From Filosporella fistucella (taxonomy: Eukaryota > Ascomycota > Leotiomycetes > Helotiales): a DNA stretch of 64,000 nt. Under the pieces are notes generated by a model. It did no database searches, was not told the origin of the DNA, and saw nothing but the letters and a program-made list of their open reading frames with translations. This document shows positions 56,101-64,000 of the stretch, piece by piece. Position 1 is the first letter of the stretch. Every line of letters starts with the position of its first letter. The position numbers and the translations under genes are program-made. The stretch lies in contig JAQJZZ010000001.1 in the NCBI GenBank assembly GCA_030077755.1, positions 1,550,001 to 1,614,000 of the forward strand, given 5' to 3'.

Positions 56101-57167
56101 TCTATTCCAGAACAATTCCCAAACAGGACGATTTTCCACATCCGATCGCAAACAATAAACCTGCTTGCCATCAGAGTCTGCTTTTACGCCAAAGTTATGG
56201 TTGAACTCTCCATCACTCAATCTGGTCGAAGATACCGAAGCGAGGGTGATATGCCAGTGGAGAAGCATAAGCAAGAAACGTTCTGCACAGAGAGGTGAGA
56301 GTCTTTGCAGCTACGCTCTACACCGACATCTTATCTGAAATGGTCCAAGCAGTTATATGAAGGAGCTTTAAGCTCTGAAGCCCTGAACATCTCTAATGGT
56401 GACAAACAGAAGTGCTCAAGGATGAAAGATGCAGAAGGTAGCGGAGAGGCCAAGACCACACGCCCGATGCCAAGCGCAACCTTTTCACCAGAAGGAAGCA
56501 GGGTACCGGCTCTATTCGAACGATTCCTTTCGATGCTCCCAGAGTCCCCAAAATCTACCGATTCTTCTCCTGGAACATCGTATACCGACAAGTGGATGCA
56601 AGAAAAGAAGTTAGAATTGGTCTTGAAGTGTTCATGCTTATTTGCCAATCGGCTTATCAAAGATCTCAATGAGGAGAAGCTGACCGAAATATTCGATTTC
56701 TTTGACCGCTGGGACTCTCGCCAGAGTCTAAAGAAAACGATAGAAGGTACAAAAGGTATTGGCCCTCGTCCCAGGATTCTTCGCAGCCATGTACTGACGA
56801 CGACCAGGTCGTAGAAGCAAGACAAGCAGCAACTCTGGGCAACAGAAGGGCAATGAGGATGACATGACTTTGGAGGAGCCAAAACTTTGGTTCGAAGGAG
56901 TAGAATCTCTCGAATTCTGGCTTGAAGGTGTACAGTATTTTGAAGATCGAAAATGAGATAGATGTCTTACTGGTTACAACCAAAATGGGAGCACGCGAAA
57001 GTGAAAAGTCGATGTGTAACAACTGCTCTCACTTTAGCTCTGTTGCATTGCCATAGACTGACAATGAGGTACGTTTGAAGAGTATGCGTAGGTGCTTGGA
57101 GTATCTGGCTTAGCACTGCCACCTCTCACCCATTTCCTGAGGAAGTTTCCTCGTCTCGGTCATATGT
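53118..57167. other. Gene-poor region with unrecognised coding-like fragments
   Basis: About 4 kb without a recognised gene. Coding-like fragments are: minus 53769-53998, reading RPVALALARSQQVNGSVVAR after a possible intron (53999-54042, GTACGT donor and CTACACAG acceptor); minus 55978-56274, reading GVKADSDGKQVYCLRSDVEN; and plus 56305-56814, reading FERFLSMLPESPKSTDSSPG and LVLKCSCLFANRLIKDLNEE. None forms a complete gene that I can name. They may be relics or lineage-specific genes with small exons. Confidence 0.35.
56305..56814 (+). CDS. Unrecognised open frame, 169 codons
   Basis: An uninterrupted plus-strand frame with balanced composition. It includes DKWMQEKKLELVLKCSCLFA and EEKLTEIFDFFDRWDSRQSL, which look like amphipathic helices in a soluble protein. 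No motif or signal peptide is recognised. The codon at 56305 is ATG-like only after splicing assumptions; an upstream exon is possible. The opposite strand is also open over this stretch (56331-56882), so chance cannot be excluded. Confidence 0.25.
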   Translation: MQLRSTPTSYLKWSKQLYEGALSSEALNISNGDKQKCSRMKDAEGSGEAKTTRPMPSATFSPEGSRVPALFERFLSMLPESPKSTDSSPGTSYTDKWMQEKKLELVLKCSCLFANRLIKDLNEEKLTEIFDFFDRWDSRQSLKKTIEGTKGIGPRPRILRSHVLTTTRS

Positions 57168-58719
57168 TTATGCCTTGATCTCCTCGCCGCGGTAGTGACC
57201 AGCAATGAGGAATGCCATTTCCAGTGCTTGCTTTTCATTCAATCTCGGGTCACAGAAGCTCGTATAGTTGAGCGACAAATCTTCGTCACTTAGGCCTTCA
57301 CTACCACCAGTACACTCGGTGACAGCCTCTCCAGTAAGCTCCAAGTGGACACCACCCAAGTAGCTTCCTTCCTCTTTATGAACTGCCAATGTTTCTTGAA
57401 GCTCGGAAAGGATATCAGCAAATTGTCGCGTCTTTATGCCAGTAGATGTTGATCGAGTATTTCCATGCATTGGGTCGCACTGCCAGACAACACAACGAGC
57501 ATATTCGCTCCCTTCTACGGTTCTTATATGGGTTGGAAGGAGTGTGCGGACTTTTGAAGCGCCGTATCGAGTGATGAGCGTAATCTTTCCAACTTCTCTG
57601 GAAGGATTGAGTGTGCGAAGTAGGGCAAGCAGGTCGGATGTTGAAGTAGTTGGGCCGATCTTGACACCTATTGGGTTTGCAATACCTCGGAAGTATTCGA
57701 TATGAGCTCCATCAATCTGTCTTGTACGATCTCCGACCCAAAGAAAGTGTGCCGATGTGTTATAGTAAGACTTTCCATCATCCTCACTGGCACCAATTGA
57801 TTCGTTGACATTATCACGTGATGTCGCGGAGGAGAAGGGGTTCTTGAGCTTTCGAGTGAGGCGCTGCTCGTATTCGAGAAGAAGACCTTCGTGGCTGGTG
57901 TAAAGATCTACGGTTTGTAGTTGGCCAGCAGTATCTGCGCCGATTGTCCGCATGAAGCGAAGGGAGTCGGTAATAGAGGAGACGATGCTGGAGTATTTGA
58001 CCTGTAGCTCAGGATCTCGTACGTGACCAAGACCCCAATCAAGGGGACGATGTAGATCCGCAATACCAGAAGATATTGAAGCTCGAATGAAATTCGCGGT
58101 GCTTGCGGAATGGAAGTAGGCACTGCCTACGATCAGCAAGTGGTGAAAGGAAAAGACGTGTTATTTACCTGACAAGTCTTGATGGATCTAACGCTCTCTC
58201 GTCGACTTCATAGCCGTTGAGAATGTCTCCTCTGAAAGATGGAGTCTCTTTGCCGTTGACCATCTCTGTGGGCGAGGATCTTGGCTTGGCGTACTGACCC
58301 GCCATTCTGGCAATTCTCACGACTGGCTTGTTAGCACCCCAAATGAGGACCAAGGACATTTGAAGAAGAAGCTTGATCTTTGACTCGATTGCGTTCTCCT
58401 CGCAATAGTCAAAGAGCTCAGCGCAGTCACCACCTTGAAGTAAGAAAGCTTTGCCAAGGGCGACATCTCGCAAGCTGGCCTTGAGCTTCACGATCTCAGT
58501 GGGCGTGACGATGGGCGGAAGTCGTTCGAGTTTCAAGAGAGATTTCTCTACGCTCTTTTGATCTTCATAGACTGCGTCTTGCTTAATTGGCTTTGATTTC
58601 CAAGAGCTTGGTGACCATGGAGCTAATGCGGGCTGACTTCCGTTCTGTTTGCTCAAGCCAGCTTGTGAGTCAGATTGGCTGGAATTCACAGCAATTGAGG
58701 AGCTCAAATCATGAGACAT
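57168..58719 (-). CDS. Class II 3-deoxy-D-arabino-heptulosonate 7-phosphate (DAHP) synthase
   Basis: Exons 58719-58169 and 58122-57168 give 501 residues. It begins the shikimate pathway by condensing phosphoenolpyruvate with erythrose 4-phosphate. Class II (plant and AroA-II type) marks are complete: LQGGDCAELFDYC, RIARMAGQYAKPRSSPTE, SFRGDILNGY, SAYFHSASTANFIRA, HFLWVGDRTRQIDGAH, NPIGVKIGPTT, WQCDPMHGNT, VHLELTGEAVTECTGG and the final NYTSFCDPRLNEKQALEMAF. An N-terminal extension of about 50 Ser/Gln-rich residues precedes the core. Fungi usually also carry class I isozymes elsewhere. It should be cytosolic. The intron acceptor is GGCAG. Confidence 0.96.
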
Positions 58720-59087
58720 AGTGAAGTATGGAGCTTGAAAAGGAGAAATAACGAGAGCCGTGATTTCAAATTGCTGCAGAAGCTTTGCGTTTGCAAAGTA
58801 GAAAGTTGTGAAGAATGAGTTCGTCTGAAATATGTGTTCTCGAGGTTGATAATTTTTGGTTCTATCAAGTAGTGGAACAAGCGCCGGATATTAGATAATG
58901 CGTGCCGACTGGCATCAAATTAGGGTTCTGGTACTGACCTCAGATAGTGGGGCGGTGACGGTTCTGTCTAGATCCACTTAATAAATTGCTAAATACAACG
59001 ACATCTCTGGAACAGCCAAATCCTAGTCGATAGCTACCTAATTTCTGCATTCTTCGCTTTGTCCTACTTTCATCATACCGGTTCAAT
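58720..59087. other. Divergent promoter region
   Basis: About 370 bp between the DAHP synthase and HYPK starts. No clear TATA box or repeat is seen. The leader before 59088 is pyrimidine-rich. Confidence 0.4.
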
Positions 59088-59772
59088 ATGGCAGAAGCTC
59101 AACCCCCTACAATAGTCGAAGGAGCTACTACTGGTGATGTCGACGACGAAATCCCGGTGGCAGCGAAGTCTGCAGAGGACCGCAAAGCTGCTGCTGCCCT
59201 CTCATCCCTCGACAACCGAGAAGACGAGTCCTCAAATGCGAAGGAAGTCGATCAAGATGCCGTCCGGAAAGCCATGGAGAGATTAGGGGGCGCTTCTGCA
59301 AATGGAACAAGTGCCGCGAAGAAGGATGAGGAGAAAGTGGCTAAGAAGATTGTTAAGGTCGATCCGGCAGATGTTGCATTGTTGGTATGCTTAATTACAG
59401 TTTCTTTGTGACACCTGTCTCCAAATTAGGCCTGCAGATAAGTATCTTGAAGGGAAAGGTCTATGTATGGTGCTTATTTTCGGCTTTCTCCAATGGGCCT
59501 TGCTGTTTCTGTTTCCTAACGTCGAAACAAGCAAGCTTCCGCCCTTTGATATTTCGCGGGCAGTTTGAAAAACGCAATTGGACATTCCCTACACATATTT
59601 CACTCTATCTCTACAGTTATTCATTACCCCGCATCAACCATTACCCCACTAATTATCTTCTTTTCAGGTCGAAGAGCTCGAATTGACGAAACCTAAAGCA
59701 ACCGAGTTTCTAAAATCCCACGACGGCGATGTAACCAAGGCATTGAAGGCGTTCATTACACCAATAGCATAA
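59088..59772 (+). CDS. HYPK-like N-terminal acetyltransferase regulator
   Basis: Exons 59088-59384 and 59668-59772 give 133 residues; the 283-bp intron is the longest in the window. The protein has an acidic disordered N-terminus, then QDAVRKAMERLGG, a KKDEEKVAKKIVKVDPADVA segment and a C-terminal UBA-like helix set (LVEELELTKPKATEFLKSHD, GDVTKALKAFI). This order matches HYPK/NAC-alpha-type UBA proteins, which bind and regulate the NatA complex at ribosomes. It is a conserved housekeeping gene, divergent from the DAHP synthase. Confidence 0.85.
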
Positions 59773-61164
59773 CCCCGAAACAAAAGTTTTCCTGCTTGGG
59801 ATGGGCATAGCAATGGAGTTCCGGTGGTTTCAAAAACAATGTTCGTGGTTCGAATGACCCTCCAGCTAAGATGAGGTTCAAACACACACGCCGGACAGAG
59901 ATCCAAAAACCCTTCCTCAAGGCGTGATTCCCATTTCCAGATGGCAGCTTACCAGCAAGTGCACACGACATTTGATACTTGATATTGTCTGTTCTTGCTC
60001 TACTTTGAAACCTCTACGCTCATACTTCTTTCTGATGTTGCCTGCTGCCTGCTTCTGTTTATTCACCTGTTCTTGCAACTACAAAATGTGCATTTGATAT
60101 GATGGCGTTGATTCAGCCCTAATGCTCTCCACATAGAACGAAAATGGCATCCTATTCAATAAATGTATTACTGGTGCCAAGAGCTCCTGAAGTTGTGCGA
60201 CAGGGGGCTTGGTTTGCGATGCCGCCCTTGAAATACAGTACTGCTTCTGACAAGACAGCGCTTCGAATAAATTCCCTCGGAAATTGCTTGGCCTCCACCG
60301 CTCTGTAGCTGATATCTTCTCCCTTTTCCAAGCTTATTTGTCTACCACTGATCTCTGTTCTGGAGTTCGGATCAGAGAATCACAGCTCAACGGCACGCTG
60401 CATCTAATGCCTCGTACGAAAAGCATACTGACAGCTAGCCATGTCACACAATAGTATTGTTCCAAGCCTCCTTCCCCAAATCTAGTCGGATCTTGTAGTG
60501 CCAAGTGTGAGTCGTTTCAAAAACCCGACCTTCCTTGGTGATGGTTTGGGGGCTGTACCATCGCGTGGTATCCGGGAGTTTGGATCTGCAGATCAACGCA
60601 TGTCAGGGCCACTGTGTCAGAATCTCTCTCGGTATGCCAGACTAGAGGTTGGATGAACCTGCTCTGGAAAGATGTAATGCCGGAGCGGAAGCACAATGGC
60701 TCTTTGCATAAATGGGACCAAGGCTCGAGCACATGGATTTTGACATCTTCCTGCTTGTTACACCAGATCATAGCATGTCATACAGACTAAGATATTAGTT
60801 GATAAATGATCTTTACCCACCGACAGATCGGTTTTTGAAACATGGATAATTGTTTGTACTTGGGGGGGCGTGTGAGGCCTTCGGTCTATCCTTCGGTCAG
60901 AGCAGCTGATACGAATTCAAATCTGTATCTCGAAATCATGGACTTTGTCTGCCTGGCACGCGATTTTGGCAATTTAATAGCGTGAGGGCTCCCATTTAGC
61001 GTGAGTACCGCACAGACAATGAACTTTCTCGAATTTCTAAAAACCAATCTTCACTCTCAAGGCCGCTAATTCAACCGAGGCAACACCTCCACACAACATC
61101 TCCAAATCACCTTCAATCTCACAGTACTACCATCGTCTTTGCTTCTTCCACATCTAATTTGAAG
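59773..61164. other. Intergenic region, no gene seen
   Basis: About 1.4 kb on the 3' side of HYPK and upstream of the second rhodopsin-like gene. Only short frames without resemblance are present. Confidence 0.4.
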
Positions 61165-62850
61165 ATGGAAGGCCCCGACAGAAAGAAAGGTGCTCTCAAG
61201 CACTTGATCGGCCTCTGCATTTGGATGATGGTAGCAGCTGCTGCGTTTTTCTCCTTCTTCGTGGTGATTCAAACAGCTTTTGGGGATTTGGGCGATGGAG
61301 AGGCCTCGTATATTACTGCGCGGGTCGTCAGACGTCATCGAAAGAGTCCAAGCAACCTCAATCTACTGGCTAATACGCTGGCTTTTGGTGTTGTCTCATT
61401 CATCTCCTTTGGTCTTCGAATGTAAGCTTCCAATTGGCGCAGCTGGGCAATATTGCCTCCCACAAAAGAGTGAACATTACTGATCGCATTCAACTAGGAT
61501 CAACCGAGGATGGGTATTGAAGAAATACCACATTGAGGACTACATGATGAGTGTCACCATGGTCAGTTGCGATCTCGATCTCGGCTTCCCAAATTTCTAA
61601 CCATCTTTAGCTTCTCTTTCTAGCCCTTCTAATTACGATCAACTTCTCAGCACATTTTTCTACCAACCTCTACCCTGCTGAACACGCCATTGATCTCGTT
61701 TTCAACCCAGTGGAAATTTCGAGACGCATCGTTGGATCCAAATTGGTCATTGCGGTTGAACAACTCATGTTAGCTGTGACCTGGGGTGTGAAACTCTGCA
61801 TTTGGATGTTCTTGCTACGGCTTCAGTAAGCTCTTCCTTCTGTAATCAATATTGAAACATTATACTTACACATTAACCCAGCCGCAATCTGAAAAACTTC
61901 CGAATTGCCCTCGTTCTGCTCTTGGGGTTCATCCTCGTCGGTTTCCTGACCACAGAAATTGCGTACTTCTTTGGATTCTGTCGGCCCTTCTCTCATTATT
62001 GGTCTATGCCGGTTACCAACCCCGAGTGCGCTACATATCACCATTACTCTATCGTACAGATGGTATTTAATATTACGACTGACATTGCGTTGATTGTCAT
62101 GCCTATGCCAATGGTCTGGACAACCAAGCTGCCAATGAAGAGAAAGCTGGTCCTTACAGGGGTGTTCGGTATCGCAATCTTTACGGTAATGGCCGCATTA
62201 TTGAACAAGTATGTTGCTTCTACTAGCACTTCATGACCTTGGTCTTTCCTTCGTATCTCCTTGTTCGGAAACCGGCTGACATATTTGGTGATAGACTATT
62301 CCGATTCAAGTATCCTCTTACGACCATCTACCAATTATGGTACATCCGTGAAGCCTCTACTGCTATCATAGTGGGAAACATGATGTATGTATCAGTCCTC
62401 TCTATTTCTCATAATAAGTCCTTGAATATCCAGCCTCAAAATCAGAAAGTTAACCAGACTCCCAGCTGTACTTGGCAGTTGTTACAGAAGCTTTTCCGTC
62501 TCCGTTCTTTTGATGGCTTCCGTGTTGGTATTCGTGACAATCCTCCAGTCAATATCAACATCGCTCTTCCTTCGCCTCATCTAGAATCGCTTCACCGGGG
62601 TTATGGTTTTGTCCGCCGTAAGGTCAGAGAGACATTTTCCAGAACAGAAGGAGATATATTTGACGAAGGGGAGATAGAGGAAAGTTCCAGCGTGGCCGCT
62701 ACAAGAAGTGCTGTTCCAGTTCAGACTGCTAACGGTACGGACATCGAGTTGGATATTGGAGCTACCGGCACCAGGACCATCTTCGAGATCATCCGTGATG
62801 GTGACGTCCAAGAAGCTTTGGAGTACCGTGCCCGGAACGAGATTTCTTAA
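61165..62850 (+). CDS. Second fungal rhodopsin-like seven-span protein
   Basis: Six exons: 61165-61421, 61498-61561, 61611-61825, 61882-62208, 62295-62388 and 62458-62850. They give 449 residues. TM1 ends FGLRMINRGWVLKKYHIEDY, the standard R-x(4-6)-DD/EDY loop. QLMLAVTWGVKLCIWMFLLR, FRIALVLLLGFILVGFLT, NITTDIALIVMPMPMVWTTK, LPMKRKLVLTGVFGIAIFTV and ASTAIIVGNMM are family marks of Pth11-type receptors. An extra N-terminal membrane segment (LIGLCIWMMVAAAAFFSFFV) precedes the core and is unusual. The C-terminal tail (~130 residues) is acidic and Ser-rich and lies in the cytoplasm. The fifth intron uses donor GTATCA after ATGATGTAT. Ligand unknown. Confidence 0.82.
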
Positions 62851-63325
62851 GTCTTTGTTCTTGGCCCTACTGCCAGATTGGAGGCCGTACGAGGTTGGAA
62901 TCCTCTGGTTTTGAAATACTTTGGTTTTGAAACAGAGTTGGATGATATTGCTGCTGTTCGTATGCATACTGGATGGCGCGTTTGTTTGCCTGGATTTGGC
63001 AGAGCGAGTATTTGGTGGATACCAGTCTGCTTTTCAGTAATTTGTCTTCAAGCGTGATCTGATCGCGATCAGGAACTGAATTTGAGATATTGCGATGACC
63101 TAAGTCTATAGCTGCCTTGTGATGTAGGATATGAACGTCCAGAAATTTGACCTGCTGACAACGTGACGATGTATTCCGCTCCCACACACACGTCTGCAAC
63201 GTTGTGACACAAGGACTCTCAGCTTTGCTATAGCCTTCCAGCAACACATATTCAGGTTCCATCCCAAACAGAATCACACTTTGATAACTTTTATTGCTAT
63301 CGACCTGTCTCAGATATTTCCCTCG
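62851..63325. other. Intergenic region, no gene seen
   Basis: About 475 bp between two plus-strand genes. No gene is seen. Confidence 0.4.
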
Positions 63326-64000
63326 ATGGACGCTACAAGTCCTCTGATTAATGAGGATGCGAGGATTCGCTTCAACCAGAAACTTGGGGGGGAGGGGGCC
63401 ATTTCCTGTACAGAGTGATCACAAGCACGTATATGTCCTCTTGGTAAATTGGGAGGAGAGTGATCTTGCGGACGATAAAATCACATTCCGGGATGAAGCC
63501 AGAGACCTCGAAGCGATGTTTACGAAGCAGTTCAACTCCAAGGTATCTCCCTTCGCTATTCCCTCACAACAGAGTCAACTGGCTCTTGACATCGCTATCT
63601 CCCAATTGATTATTGGTAGAGAGCCTAGCACGCTTCATATCACCCATTACGGAGGTCATAGTAATTTAGATGATAAAGCAGGGGAGCATAGACGTCAGGC
63701 TGTCTGGGCGATGTGAGTCTAGAATAGCAACATCAGTGAGATACTAACAAAACAATTTAAGTGCAGGATGCGGAGGTCCTACGGTCGATTGGTTCGAAAT
63801 ACACCCTCGATTACTGAACAAAGCAACTTCTGATATACTGTTTATCATCGACGTTTGCTTCAGTGCACAGGCAGCAAGAGATAGATCCAAAAGCTCCAAT
63901 CGTGTAGAGCTTCTCGCTGCCTGTGGGATGAGTCATCAAACACATCAACCAGGACCCAATTCCTTCACCGCTGCTTCATAAAAACTCTAGAGACAGTTGC
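63326..64000 (+). pseudogene. Caspase-like (peptidase C14) gene with frameshifts, cut by window edge
   Basis: From the ATG at 63326 the frame MDATSPLINEDARIRFNQKL meets the main frame only if one base is skipped at the seven-G run 63386-63392. The main part reads HKHVYVLLVNWEESDL, DEARDLEAMFTKQFN, LHITHYGGHSN (catalytic His region) and, after an intron 63713-63761, ILFIIDVCFSAQAARD (catalytic Cys region),  matching the p20-like caspase domain found in fungal proteins. Near 63975 the frame breaks again: PNSFTAA runs to a stop while the expected FIKTLETV continues in another frame up to the window end. Two shifts argue for a pseudogene, unless the assembly has homopolymer errors. The rest lies outside the window. 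Confidence 0.6.

Noticed and set aside
56331..56882. Minus-strand 183-codon frame
   Set aside because: It lies opposite a plus-strand frame with better helix-like coding character; neither is proven, so only the plus one is listed, at low confidence.

Overview
The window is nuclear DNA of a filamentous ascomycete (Pezizomycotina, plausibly Leotiomycetes; the class is inference). Nearly every recognisable gene is interrupted by introns of 41-65 bp with GT..AG ends and CTRAY-like branch points. The gene families are typical of these fungi: modin-like and fungal rhodopsin-like membrane proteins, an eight-cysteine CFEM-like surface protein, a DUF3425 bZIP factor and WSC domains. There is no rRNA, tRNA or CRISPR. 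Most spliced models below were checked by hand, and their exon lengths sum to a multiple of three.

Layout. 1-1.5 kb: a VIT/von Willebrand A protein running off the left edge. 2.5-12.2 kb: a wall-polysaccharide block with a GH64-CBM6-GH18 glucanase/chitinase fusion, a divergent GH55-WSC exo-glucanase and a PL9 pectate lyase. 12.7-19.4 kb: an AAA+ lid relic, an MFS sugar transporter, a decayed phosphotransferase and a CFEM-like membrane protein. 20-28.7 kb: a diverged repeat pair, then P450, TLC-domain protein, fatty-acid/sterol hydroxylase, CDP-alcohol phosphatidyltransferase and a spinster-like transporter, which together look like a lipid neighbourhood. 29-37 kb: a small conserved protein, a bZIP factor, an aldo-keto reductase and a T5orf172/GIY-YIG-type protein. 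38-41.5 kb: an AT-rich relic, a multiply frameshifted amino-acid permease and a rhamnogalacturonan acetylesterase. 41.8-52 kb: L-amino-acid oxidase, modin-like protein, MPDU1/Lec35 and a rhodopsin-like receptor. 52-57 kb: gene-poor, with a striking duplicated stem-loop array. 57-64 kb: class II DAHP synthase, HYPK, a second rhodopsin-like protein and a broken caspase-like gene cut by the right edge.

How the genes fit together. The 2.5-12.2 kb block offers beta-1,3-glucan, chitin and pectin degradation, and the acetylesterase adds debranching of rhamnogalacturonan. The 21.5-28.7 kb genes could together build and export a modified lipid. DAHP synthase, HYPK and MPDU1 are core genes. Several family members are visibly decaying (permease, phosphotransferase, caspase-like, AAA lid), next to AT-rich sequence that resembles the product of repeat-induced point mutation.
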